Made by a program: the position numbers and the translations under genes
Notes under the pieces: model-generated
Databases searched by the model: none
The model's input: only the letters and a program-made list of their open reading frames with translations
What the model was told of the DNA's origin: nothing
Shown here: piece after piece, positions 32,601-44,073 of the stretch
Position numbering within the stretch: the stretch's first letter is position 1
Layout of the letters: each line of letters starts with the position of its first letter
Source of the DNA: Bromus sterilis
Lineage: Eukaryota; Streptophyta; Magnoliopsida; Poales; Poaceae
Assembly: GCA_950022295.1 (NCBI GenBank)
Contig: OX465595.1
Coordinates: 71,198,770 to 71,262,769 of the forward strand
DNA length: 64,000 nucleotides
Direction of reading: 5' to 3'

Positions 32601-33249
32601 GAGGGGGGAGAGCTGCGGGGCCTTTTCGTGGGCGTCGTGGCGCTCAGAGGTGTCCGGGGGGGGCTAGGTGGCTCGGCCACGTCGCCAGCGTCGGCATGCA
32701 AGCCACGGAGCTGCTTGCCGTCGCCGGGGTAGACGACAACGGCGAACTCGCGGGCTGGGCCGTGGTAGATGGGCTGGGGGGAAGAGTTGGGCTGAAAGCC
32801 ACGGGGTGTTTTCCCTTTTTCTTTTTCTGCTCTGTTTTGTTTTTCTGCCTTTTGTTTTGCCCTGGTAAAAATACCAAAACATTTCATAAAAATGCCCAAA
32901 TACTTTTATAAATACTAGGTGACCAGTAGCTAGCCACATATAGAATTTGAGCATTTTTGAAATTCAAAACATTTGAATTTCAATTCAAATAGGGTTCAAA
33001 TTTAATTTCCAGAGCACTGTTTGAATTTTAGAATATTCCATGGGCATGGGAAAATACCCAAAACACTTTTAAAATGATCACCATCATTTATAGGAATTTT
33101 CCAAATATTCAAATGATTTTTGGAAAAAGATTTTTATCTGGCCATTTGAATTAATTTCTCAGGGCTTTCTGCTTCCCCATTTTTGAATTTTTGCATGATG
33201 CAAAGGGTACAAACAAACCCTAGCACTTACCCTAATTGGGGTTCTGACA
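29649..33249 (-). repeat. Solo family-G LTR nested in the gypsy B 3' LTR
   Basis: Starts TGTCGGGACCC and ends TTCTGACA, flanked by a perfect GTCTC duplication (29644-29648 and 33250-33254). Same family and orientation as its host LTR. No internal domain remains. Its GC-rich core (about 32030-32800) is more like that of LTR A at 4980-5790 than that of its host. Long frames in the core on both strands are low-complexity and not accepted as genes. Confidence 0.92.
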
Positions 33250-33254
33250 GTCTC

Positions 33255-33479
33255 GCAAACAATTACACCACTATGGATCCGTCCTCGACTTCCCAATAGA
33301 AAACAAACCATATCACTCACACTTATCTTGGCAAGTTTTAGAGTTTCCGTTGAAGTTGTCTAATAATCAAGCACAGATAACCAGGTAGTCCATAACCTCG
33401 GACACGGCTATTCGAATAGTTTTGTTAACCCTGCAGGAGTGTACCTCTACACACACATGAACAACAGTTACCGCCATGT
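33255..33479 (-). repeat. Middle segment of the gypsy B 3' LTR
   Basis: Matches 51818-52048 of the gypsy B 5' LTR. It is bounded by the GTCTC duplication on the left and the CTTGT duplication (33480-33484) on the right. Confidence 0.9.
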
Positions 33480-33484
33480 CTTGT

Positions 33485-35070
33485 TGATACGTCCCAAACG
33501 TATCTATTATTTATGCTTGCTCCATGCATGTTTTGTGTGACTTTTCCATGTTTTGCTTGAACTTTCATACACTTTTGAGCATATTTGGACTAATCTATTA
33601 ACCCAGTGCAACCAGCTGCCAGTTGCTGTTTTCTGCTGTTTTTGTATTTCAGGTTTTCCGGCCATTAAAAGTGCTCCAAAAAATCCGGAAAAATCAGATA
33701 AAAAATCAGCGACACGAAAGCTTCCGGAAACACCAAAGGAGGGAAGGGGGCCCACCACAGGGACTGTAGAATGGTCCCTGGCGCGGCCCCACCCTAGGCC
33801 GCGCCAGGGAGCCTCCTGGCAGCCCTGTGGGCCCTCTCGGTGCCCCCCTTTGCCTATATTTACCCCCCCCCATGACGGAAACCCCTAATATGGATCCCTC
33901 TTCGCAATATCGCCTCTGTACCACCGCCGCCGCCATTTCAAGATCGGGGCTGCCTGGAGAAGCTGCTCCAGCACCCTGCCGGGAGAAGCTACCCCCTCCG
34001 GGAGACCATCCATAGCCATGGATACCTCCCGTATGTGCCGTGAGTAGTTCCCTTGGACCATGGGTCCGTGACCAGTAGCTATGTGATCTATCTCCCCCCT
34101 CTTTGTGCTTCGACTTTCGAGACCTCGTGAGCTGCCTCACATGATCGAGGAACCTTTGTAATTTTCTGCCGTTGCTATGCTGAGTTTGTTGGGATCTGAT
34201 GGATTATGAGACTACGTTCAGATTGTGATGAGTAATATATTTGTTTCTTCTATTTTATATTTTGTTCTTGAGGAAATTCTTGCATGTTCTCCGTTGCGGT
34301 ATTTGCTTTGGCCAAGTATTTTATTTGCAACTCCAAGAGAGAGCGTTATGCTCGATTGTGGGTTTAGCCCCTTGATGTCTAGCTTGAGTGACAGAAACAT
34401 GAGACTAGGGGATGTGTTGTTGCCACCAGGGATAAAACAACGGTGCTTGTACCTGCGGGTGCAAGGATTGTTTACTTTACGCAAAGTTCTTTTAAAGCAG
34501 TTGTCTGTTGCTTTGAGTTTACACTTTGGGTGGGATTCGCAACTTAATACCAGCGAGATATTCTCGATAGATATCTCAAGGTGGATGATTCGTAGTAGAT
34601 GCAGATGGATTTCGGTCTACTTACCTTGGCGAACTGCCCATTGCTTTTGAGCCCTTCCTTTCTTTGCAGCATAGTTAGCATTGTGGTGCCTTCATAATCT
34701 TGTCAATTTCCCAACTGTGATTTGTTTACCTCGCTAGCACTTTTATAGTCTTCACAAACCCTCAATTTACTTTCAGTTGCCACTATTATTATTTCTTGCG
34801 TTAATCCTTTGTAAACAGCAAGGCCGGAGGAATCGACAACTCCTCTGTACTCGTTGGGAGCTAAGTTATATGTATCTGTGTGCAGGTCCAGGTGAAGTTA
34901 GCAACCTCGGTTGTGAACGGAGCCATTGTTCACTTTACCACCTACTTGTATCTCTGCGAGTCCTACGGGAGACAAACCCTATCCTCTACATAGGGGAAAT
35001 TTGCTGCTACGCTACATCTCACCTTCCACTTGGGGTAACCAACGAGGAGTGAGAGATCTTCACCGTATCA
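33485..35070 (+). repeat. 5' LTR of A1
   Basis: 1586 bases from TGATACGTCCC to CACCGTATCA. Compared with the 3' LTR it has scattered substitutions and lacks a short segment present near 44440-44490 of the latter. A TATATTTA box lies at 33855-33862. The 141-codon frame at 34225-34650 recurs in other copies only as part of LTR homology. Confidence 0.93.
33855..33862 (+). promoter_or_regulatory. TATA box of A1 5' LTR
   Basis: TATATTTA preceded by GCC-rich sequence, found at the same place in the A3 LTR (57446-57453 on the minus strand). Confidence 0.55.
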
Positions 35071-35080
35071 AGCCAATTTC

Positions 35081-35098
35081 TGGCACCGTTGCCGGGGA
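35081..35098 (+). other. Primer binding site, tRNA-Asp type
   Basis: TGGCACCGTTGCCGGGGA lies ten bases after the LTR end. It matches the Athila/Tat-type site TGGCGCCGTTGCCGGGGA with one change. Confidence 0.85.
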
Positions 35099-35240
35099 CT
35101 CCAGTCTACAAGATAGGGGACTTGCACACTATCTTTTATCTTTGATTTTTAGTCTTGTTAGTTTACCTTTCAGTTTTATCTTCGTGTCCTTTATCAAAAA
35201 TCCAAAAAAATAGTATGTCTAGTTCCGTACCTTCCAATCA

Positions 35241-36491
35241 ATGTCTGACTTCTTTGAAACCAGATCTTATTGGCATGGAGGATTTACCGAGGATCAACAA
35301 AAGTGGTACAAGGAACACCGCCTGTCTCAAAAGGGGATACACTTATGGAAACAAATACACCAGTTGTATGACTATGCTAAGAACTTGTGCTCAATATATA
35401 ATATAACTTTCTGCAGGGATGAATCTTATTGCTTTATGAGGCACAAACACCTTTCTTTCCAATGTGAGTACAATGATGATGAAACCTTAGCTTCTTATGC
35501 TAAGGGAAACTATGATTTTTATGATGCAGAGCCAATAGAAGAATTTGTTGCTTATAAGGGTGCCTATGAAATTACTTCTCTTCTTACAAATATTAATGAT
35601 GCCCCTTACAAATCTGAGAGTCTTGCTATACTTAATTATTGTTTGGAAAATTATGATGCAAATTATTATATTACTGATCATCTTGAGAGAATCTCTCCCC
35701 CAAAGGAAGAGACTAATTTTTTGCACGACTCTATGAAAGAAGAAATTGATGAAACCGAAAGCTCCTTGAATGAAAAAGAGGAGGAGAGTGACGAACAAAA
35801 GGAGGAAGAATGGCGCCATCCATGTCTACCTTCTAATGAGAGTAACTCTTTGAATCTTACCTTATATGAGTGTTACGATCCTATGGATTCTTTTGAAATA
35901 TCCCTTTTTGATGAAGTTGATGCCTTCTATGCTTATGGCCATGATGCCACTATGGATGATGCTTACAGAGATGAACTTTCTATAGTTCCTCCTGTTAAGC
36001 ATGAAATTTTTGCTATTGTACCCACACTTGATTTTCCAATTATCCTTTTGAAATCTCCAAATATTCCGGAGAGTTTTGTCCTTATTAAACGTCAATGTGA
36101 CGGGTTGCATTTATCTTATGATCCTAAAGACCGTGTTGAAAACTATACACGTGTGCTTGCAGGTCATGAACAACATGATTTATGTGATAGTTATATTCTT
36201 GATTTTGTTCATGATACTACTGAAAACTACTTTGAGCGAGGAAAGCTTGGTTCTAAAATCTTTCATGTTACAAAAACACCTCTCTTTTTGATGAAATTTT
36301 TAAAGTTGCTCTTGTTCCACCTTCCTATGCTTGTCACTTTGTGCTTCTTGGATTTATTTTCTTATAAGATGCCTATGCATAGGAAGTGGGTGAGGCTTAA
36401 ATGTGTTTCATATTTGCTTCTTGATGCTCTCTTTTGCTTCAAAATTCTTATTCTTGTGAGAGCATCTTCTATAATCTTTAAGCCTAGCTAA
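35241..36491 (+). CDS. A1 ORF of unknown function, 416 codons
   Basis: I do not recognise a known domain. It sits where gag would be, 140 bases after the primer site, but has no visible capsid-like block and no CCHC knuckle. The N-terminal third is aromatic- and Cys-rich (WHGGFTEDQQKWYKEH, CSIYNITFCRDESYCF). An acidic stretch lies at about 165-190 (EEESDEQKEEE). The C-terminus has two hydrophobic segments (about 348-370 and 389-405) separated by a basic HRKWVRLK, which could be a membrane hairpin. A second frame is also open from about 36278 to 36355 and reads a plausible continuation (DEIFKVALVPPSYACHF), so a frameshift near 36280 is possible and the hydrophobic tail may not be original. The upstream start at 35214 in another frame opens only 65 codons. 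Codon use is AT-rich, like the rest of A1. Confidence 0.6.
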   Translation: MSDFFETRSYWHGGFTEDQQKWYKEHRLSQKGIHLWKQIHQLYDYAKNLCSIYNITFCRDESYCFMRHKHLSFQCEYNDDETLASYAKGNYDFYDAEPIEEFVAYKGAYEITSLLTNINDAPYKSESLAILNYCLENYDANYYITDHLERISPPKEETNFLHDSMKEEIDETESSLNEKEEESDEQKEEEWRHPCLPSNESNSLNLTLYECYDPMDSFEISLFDEVDAFYAYGHDATMDDAYRDELSIVPPVKHEIFAIVPTLDFPIILLKSPNIPESFVLIKRQCDGLHLSYDPKDRVENYTRVLAGHEQHDLCDSYILDFVHDTTENYFERGKLGSKIFHVTKTPLFLMKFLKLLLFHLPMLVTLCFLDLFSYKMPMHRKWVRLKCVSYLLLDALFCFKILILVRASSIIFKPS

Positions 36492-39074
36492 TGGAAGTTG
36501 TGACATGCTGTCCAGAAAACAGATTCTGTCCCCGTGACTAGAAAAATCAGAGAAAAATCCCAGTTCATCTTTTTGAGCTGAATTTTTACACAACATGCTC
36601 TATACAATTACGAAACTTTCGTATGTTCTGAGTTTTTTTATTTGAGTTTCAGAAGTATCCCTAAAAAATTATTTTCTACCTGCTGTTCTGTTTTTCAAAG
36701 ATTCTGCCACGTTTTGTCTCTCTTTACTTTTGCAAACCTTAAGCTTGCTTTTTCTTTGCAAAAACTTTTTGAACTCTTGAGAAAAAGTAGCTCTTCAAGA
36801 TTATCTTTATTTCCAGTAGAGAAAAATTATTTTATTAGGGTACTAACCTCTCTAATCAGTCTACAATGAGTTATGTATGAAGGGAGTTTTCAAGTGTGCG
36901 ATGGAAGATGATGAAAGAAGATCATGGAGTGTCAAACGCTCAAGCTTGGGGATGACCATGTGCACCCCCAATAAATATTCAAGGAGATTCAAGCGTCTAA
37001 GCTTGGGGATGCCCCCGTGCATCCCCTTCTTCATCAACAATTATCAGTTCGTCCCTCGTTGCACTATATTTTTATCACTTCATGCGTTGTGTGCTATTCT
37101 TGGAGCGTTTCACTCTTTACTTTTCTAGGTTTGTTTTTGCTTTGTTTGCTGTAGTAACAAGTTAGAACCCAGATTACTCTTTTTTGTGGGAGAGAAACAC
37201 GCTCCGCTTGAATTAGAAATCCTCATAGGATTTGCATTCTTATTCTTTTAGCTGTGAGTTGTTCTTTTTCTTTCTTAGCTGCTGCTCTGTTTAGTTGTGG
37301 TGCTTTAGTTTTTCTAGAGCTTTTCTTTTGTTTTAGGTTGAACTTTATATAGGTTGCATGTTTTATCTTGTTAGAGAGTTTGCCTGTTGCACTAAGTTTT
37401 GTGTCTTGACCAAGAAGTAGGTAGTTGAAGTTGCTATTCTCTTTGTAGTAGTAACTTGCAATAGTTTTGAGGTATTGACTCGAGTAATGTTTGAACTTTT
37501 GGTGTCAAGAGCTCGAGCCTATTAGTGATAGATGTCGTATTTTGGGCAATCCGTATGTTTTTCGAAAACCAAAAACCCCTGTTGAGAACTCTAGCTACTA
37601 GATGGATCACTAACCTCTGGAGGGTTCGAATATTAGAGTACACTCACGTACCATGAGTCGAGGATGCGCAAGGATAACCAAACCCCCATACACTCCTCCT
37701 CGGGGGTACTTGTCTTTTTGTGAACCTCCTGATTAGATTGAGAGTTACCGATAATAAGTGCATGAGTTCTTCGGACTAATGTGAGTATTTGAAAGTTGAC
37801 ACTTCCACCCACCTATACTTTTTCTAGCCTCTTCGGTACCATGCATTGCCCTTTCTCATCTTGAGAGTTGGCGCATACTTCGCCGGTGCGTCCAAACCCT
37901 TGGCACGATACGCTCTGTCATCATAAACCTCCTTATATCTTTCCTCAAAACAGCCACCATACCTACCTACAAGGCATTTCCATAGCTTTTCCGAGATACA
38001 TTGCCATGCAACATCCATCTTCTCATGACTTGATCCTCATGTCTTACATTTGCATCATGATAGTTATATCTTCTTTATGTGAGTACCTTTGTAAAGTGTG
38101 AAAGATCTCCTAAATTCTTGTAATATATAGAGTGTTTCCCCTAAAGTGAGGAAAATAACCCAAAGAGGACAAAATCAAAAGATCCCAAAGAGGACAAATG
38201 AGAGTTGAATAGAAAGAGACATTGAGGCCACCAAAAATACAAAAAATAGAAAAAAAAATATAAAAAGAGAGAGAAGGGGGCACACTACTATTCCTTTTGA
38301 GAGATCCACACTAGTACTTCATCCTCTATCCCTTGTACTCCATAGAAATCATCATCATGCATATAGCTATGTGGGGACCTTCACATTATAGAACTTGGCT
38401 TGTATATTCCAATGATGAGCCTCCTCAAACGAGCTCTAGGTCTTCTTGAGCAAGCAAGTTAGATGCACCCCCACTAGTTCCATTGGAGAGCTTTTAGCTC
38501 ACATGTGCATCCGTTGCATGGCAATCCCTACTCCTCACATCATATCTATCATATGGCCTTCTCTCGCCTATGATTGTCCTCATTAATGTGAGCCTTTCAC
38601 ACCTTTTTGTCTTCCTCATCCACCTTCTTTCTGTTTCGCCTTTTAGGTGTCAACTTTATTGCTCACGCTCATTCATTGCATGAGTGCTCAAAATATCGAA
38701 AGGGCGTGGATCAGTTTGACTTGTACCTGGCTAGTGGTCTAGGGACGAGTCAAGATAAGAATCCAAAGGAGACTGAGTGTGAAACTTTAGTAGATAGTTG
38801 TTCTCAACAATTAGTTTTTTATCTCGTATTTCCCTATCCCCTGCTTGCACGCAAAGACCATCTTGAGACATTCGAGTCACGGACAGCGAGAGCTCTTGCA
38901 CCTTTTGTTCTTTTGTTGCTTGTGTCAATGCTAATATAGACTCTTGCTTGTTAAGACTTGAATTGAATTGCATGCTTTGATAGCTTTACTTAAAAGTCAT
39001 TTTATGGTTGTGTGGCATGTCACCACATAAATTATGCTTGTTATCATTTACCTACTCGAGGACGAGCAGGAATT
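36492..39074 (+). other. Non-coding 3' internal region of A1
   Basis: About 2.6 kb without credible ORFs. It is homologous, in inverse orientation, to 57836-60660 in A3. It carries two internal copies of an AAGCTTGGGGATG motif (about 36942 and 36999), one of them in a perfect hairpin, and A/G-rich runs around 38150-38280. Such long non-coding regions are usual for Athila-type elements, where an env-like ORF has decayed or is absent. Confidence 0.8.
37005..37026 (+). other. Hairpin with polypurine-like motif, A1
   Basis: GGGGATGC (37005-37012) pairs with GCATCCCC (37019-37026) across a six-base loop, directly after AAGCTT. A3 has the same structure at 59957-59979 on the other strand. Confidence 0.65.
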
Positions 39075-39088
39075 AAGCTTGGGGATGT
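39075..39088 (+). other. Polypurine tract of A1
   Basis: TAAGCTTGGGGATGT directly precedes the 3' LTR start TGATAC at 39089. The same tract precedes the A2 and A3 LTRs. Confidence 0.7.
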
Positions 39089-39997
39089 TGATACTTCCCA
39101 AACGTATCTATAATTTCTGCTTGCTCCATGCATGTTTTGTGTGACTTTGCCATGTTTTGCTTGAAGTTTCATACACTTTTGAGCATATTTGGACTAATCT
39201 ATTAACCCAGTGCACCCAGCTGCCAGTTGTTGTTTTCTGCTATTTTTGTATTTCAGGTTTTCCGGCCATTAAAAGTGCTCCAAAAATCTTGAAAAATCAG
39301 ATAAAAAATCAGCGACACGGAAGCTTCCGGAAACACCAAAGGAGGGAAGGGGGCCACCATAGGGACTCCTGAAGGGTCCTTGGCTCGGACCCACACTAGG
39401 CCGCTCCAGGGAGCCTCCTGGATGCCCTGTGGCCCCTCTCGGTGCCCCCCTTCGCCTATATTTACCCCCCGTGACGGAAACCCCTAAGATGGATCCATCT
39501 TTCGCGATCTCGCCTCTGTACCGCCGCCGCCGCCAGTTCAAGATCGGGGCTGCCTGGAGAAGCTGCTCTTGCACCCTGCCAGGAGAAGCTACCCCCTCTG
39601 AGAGACCGTCCATAGCCATGCACACCTCCCGTATGTACCATGAGTATTTCCCCTTGGACCATGGGTCCTTGACTAGTAGATATGTGATCTATCTCTCCCC
39701 TTTTTGTGCTTCCCCTTTCGAGACCTCGTGAGCTGCCTCACATGATTGAGGCACCTTTGTAATTTTCTGACATTGCTATGCTGAGTTTGTTGGGATCTGA
39801 TGGATTATGAGACTATGTTCAGATTGTGATGAGTAATATATTTGGTTCTTCTGTTTTATATTTTGTTCTTGAGAAAATTCTTGCATGTTCTCCGTTGCCG
39901 TATTTTACTTTGGGCAAGTGATTTTTTGCAACTCCAAGAGGGAGCGTTATTCTTGATTGTGGGTACAGCCCCTTGATGTCTAGCTTGAGTGACAGAA

Positions 39998-42900
39998 TGT
40001 CAGATCCCTCTGTTAGGTATGTGCTAGGATTAGCTAGTACCTTTGCATCATGCAAAAGTTTCAAAAAGAAACCTTGAAATTCAAATTAAAAATCCAAATG
40101 GGAGAAGGAACACCCCCCCAAATGAATTAATTCAAAAGGCCAGATAAAAATATTTTCCAAAAATTCATGTTAGAGGTTTGAAAAGTCTTATAAATGAGTG
40201 TGATCACATTTCAAGTGATGTGGGACACACCCCATGCTCATAGATTTTTCAAATATTCAAACAGTACCTTGGAAATAAAGAAATCCCCCTATTTGATTTA
40301 AACTTCAAATCATTTGAATTTTAAAAATGTTGAAAGTTTATGAGTGGCTAGTCTATATTATTATGAGGCCACATAAAAGTTTTCAGCATTTAATAAAATG
40401 GTTTGGTATTTTTATCAGAGCCAAAACAAATTACAGAAAAAGAAAGGAAAGATTAAACAGAGAGAAAAAGGAAAAGAAAGCTTACCTGGCCATTCGGCCC
40501 AACTCACTCCCAGCCGGCCCAGCCCACTCTCGTGCCTGTCGTCTTCCTCCCCACGCCCCGAAGCTGCTCGGTGGAATGCATGCAGCACTCCACCGACACC
40601 GCCGACGAGCCCTGGCCACCTCCTGCTTCCCCCTCGCCATCTTTTCGCGCCTGGAGACTTCTCACAGCCGTCCTGATCCATTCCCCCCCTCCACAAGCTT
40701 CCTCCTCTTCTGTTCCGCCCGATTCGTCGCCGCCCGAGGAACACGCCGGAGCGCCGTCGAGCAACCGCGTGGCCAGTGAAGCCGAGAAGCTCCAAGACTT
40801 TGTCCAAGCGCTTCGTCGTCGTCGACTCCATCGACCTGCAGAAGGAATCGAGCACAGAGCCCACGTAGACGCCCAATTCTTCCTCGAGCTCCCGCCGGCC
40901 GCCGTGAAGGAATTCGTCGTTTACACCGCCGTCGAGCCACCCCAACACTCGCCACCACCTCTGCTAAGCTCCTGGTGAGCTTCCGAGTGAAACCCCTCTG
41001 TTTTTCCCCTGGATTACTCGCTCTATTCGAATCCGCCATGGATCCCGAGCAAGCTCGTCGCCATGGTCGTCGTCCTCCTCGCTCCAGTGCTTGTCATGGA
41101 CCCCCAGTGCACGCTTTTAACTCCCGCGTGTGCCAGCTTTCGAACACGAGCAAGAACGCCTCAAACCGTGCACCATATCGTCGACTGCGACCTCGCCGTT
41201 TCTCTGCTTCCGCCGGAGTCGTCGCCGACGTCGATGCAGAGCTCCCCGTAAACCCCCGTTGCCTCCAGATGATGCGCGAGACGATGCTGAATCGAATGGA
41301 GTCCTTCCCGTGCTCTCCCGTGGCCTCTAGCTCACTCCGGCAAGTCGCCGGCGTTTAGCCGCCGGCGAGTTAGCCCTAAGCCCCCCCTGTTTCACCAGTT
41401 AAGTGACCCCCTGGGTCACTGACCAGTGGGCCCAGTGGCTTAATTAAGCCACTGGTTAAGTTAACCCAGCCGGGTTAATTAGCCCAGTCACTGACAAGGT
41501 GGCCCCACCTGTCAGCCCCCCCCTGACGTCAGCACTGACGCAGTAATTCGAATTTATGAATTTCCAGAAAAGAAAATGGTTTAACTAATTCCAGAAATTC
41601 CAGAAAATACCCCAAACTTTGGAAATTCATAGAAAATTCATATTAACTCCAAATTGGACAAATAATATATGAAAAATGATCAGGAGAAAATTATCTTTCC
41701 AAATATGCAACTTTCAACTCTGTTTGAGTTGAATTTAAAATGGGACCAGTAGCATATGTCATTTGCTTTATTTGAATTTAATTCAATTTCAAACCAAATG
41801 ATTTTGCCACTTGTACCATGAAATTATGATGCAAATCAACCACACTTCAGAGGCATATCATACACATTTGAAGTTAATTCAAATTGATCAAACTATATCA
41901 TATATAACTTGGTTAAGGTTGAATTCAAATGTGGAATTTGAATTTGCATTTAAAAATGCAATATATTCCACTTAAATGGAATTGCCTCACACATCAAAAC
42001 TTATACTCCAAGCTTTAACATTCTATCATGTGCTTGAGCATTGCATTCATATTGATTGCTACTTCGTGCTTTGTTTGTCGAGTAGAGGTGGAACCGGAGC
42101 AAGAGGTCACCCCCTTCGCTGAAGATCCAGAACGCGAACCTCGTCAGCAAGGCAAGCAAAACCCCATTGATCATGTCGATAAAATCCCACTTCCCTCTCA
42201 TGTCTCGCTTATGCATTGTATAGGATGATCACCATGTTACGATTCTACCGCATAGATGAACCCATTCCTTTGCTTGACCTATCTTTTGTCACAGTAGTAA
42301 GCAAACCACAATCCTAGCAAATGTAGGAGTTGAATGATATCATGTGGCCCCTGCAAATGTTACTGCTTATTGCATGCTTAGTATGATTCCATGTTGTTAC
42401 TGTGATGTGAGTCGGGATGGGAGTGATCATGTTGATGATGGTAGAAAAGTGTTGGTGAATCGACCCTAATACAAGGTGAACGATGAGAGGCTGTGTAGGA
42501 GTACACGGTGGGTTTTCTCGTTGAACACCGCCCTAAGTCCGAGTTCTTGTGTGGTGATCCAAGATGAAGAGTACAACCACACATTGGGCTCACTGAACCC
42601 TCTCAACCTATTAACTCATCCCTTTCGATGTCCAGATGTCGCAGTAGTTCGGAGTTCTGGTAGGCTTGTGGCCTGGATGCTAAGTGAGAGAACGGCTCAT
42701 CCGAGACCGGCTTACGCACCACGCACACATCGCTTGGGTCCACTTCGGTAAACCGGCCGGGTTCACGATAGTGGTAGCCACCCAAGTAGGCGACTTTCTT
42801 GGACTAGATAGGCTGTGAGGTAACAGTTGTGGTGAGCATCCTCGCTGGCACCCCTTGAATGGTGTCGAGATCAAAGGCGGTAAATGATGGTCATGTGTGT

Positions 42901-44073
42901 GTAGCGGTACACCCTTGCAAGGTTAACAAAACTATTCGAATAGCCGCGTCCGCGGTTATTGACTACTTGGAAAGCTTAGCTTGATTATTAGATAACTTGA
43001 ACCGGATACTTCTAAAACACACCAAGATAAGTGTGAGTGCTATGGCGTGCTTTCTCGTGGGGAAGTCGAGGAAGGCACCATAGTGGGGTATTGGTTGGTG
43101 AAAGTAGTGGACTCGTGTACGCTTCTTACCTCAAAGTCTGGTACTCGTAGTTCAGGATTAGCCAAGTCAAAGCTGGCATTTCTGCAAGTGAACCCCACAT
43201 CCCTTACCTTGATACATGTGCATGAGTAGTATAGCTCCTATGTAAGTCTTGCTGAGTACGCCTTTGTACTCATGTTTGCTTAATATATGTTTTAGATGAC
43301 GCCACTGACCCCGAAGGTGGCTTCTTCATCGAGCTGGACGACTGAAGTTAATCTAGTCTAGTCCCAGTCAGCAGACTGGTTCCCTCGTGGAGGGCTTTAT
43401 GTTTGAATAAGGCTTCTTAAGCAAATTTGTTAAACTTGTCTGTACTCAGACATAATTTGCTTCCGTTCTGTGTTGTAATGTTGGATCACATGTATGTGAT
43501 CTCTGTGTGTACTCTATAAGAGTTATAAATAAAATGTACACTTTGTAGAGAATTGCAATGGTACCTACTGTTCATACAAGGCATGTGTGCTGCGTGTATG
43601 TTTATAACATGCATGTCTTTGTATGGGTTTTCGAGACCTTAGTTGTGTTCTGGCTGGCGGTCTTTCATACACAAGTGGCCCTTAGATGTGCGCACCTTGG
43701 GGCATCGCGATGTGATTGCTCGAGATTCCGTCTCGTGCACACTTTGTGGTATGATCGAGCCCGCCCTAGACCACGACTAAGTGATCGGGCTGGAGTAAGT
43801 CTATGTAAGAGTTTAGAGATAGTCGATATTATGGTTGAGGCGACTTGTCTTTGAGTATGGGAGTTCACCACCCATATCATTAGACTTGTGTGCGGACGAT
43901 GAGGACCCATCACAGTTGATCATCTGGCCTGGATGGGATGCCCCTCACGTACGATGCTTTCCGAGAATGTTCAGTGCTTGGCCTTGTCTACTTAGACAAG
44001 TGGGTGCGGTTCTCGGCTCTCCATATGACTATGTCTTAACTGAACTTGCATACGCTAACCCCGGGTCCCGACA
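39998..44073 (+). repeat. Solo family-G LTR, inverted, nested in the A1 3' LTR (4.1 kb)
   Basis: Begins TGTCAGATCCC and ends GGGTCCCGACA, so it is the reverse orientation of the other family-G LTRs. A perfect CAGAA duplication flanks it (39993-39997 and 44074-44078). A sense AATAAA lies at about 43527. Its GC-rich core (about 40480-41360) contains a 148-codon sense-strand frame (40532-40978) that resembles frames in two other family-G LTRs. Confidence 0.94.
40532..40978 (+). other. LTR-core ORF of unknown meaning, 148 codons
   Basis: A Pro/Ser-rich frame on the LTR sense strand, ending LLSSW at a stop that overlaps a GTGAGC donor-like sequence. Residues about 70-148 resemble the frames at 46456-46800 and 53741-54310 (both minus, also LTR sense): RVA, a Q-V-R-LHR pattern, EH, AQF/AKF, then V-PPQ-SPPP-L-SW. 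I do not claim a protein; it may only be LTR homology in a GC-rich stretch. Confidence 0.35.

Noticed and set aside
32048..32911. Multiple frames of 60-154 codons on both strands
   Set aside because: GC-rich core of a solo LTR; low-complexity peptides.
34225..34650. 141-codon frame in the A1 5' LTR, similar to frames at 43835-44332 and 56746-57018
   Set aside because: Similarity follows LTR homology at the DNA level; no domain and no start context. A dN/dS test would be needed to revive it.
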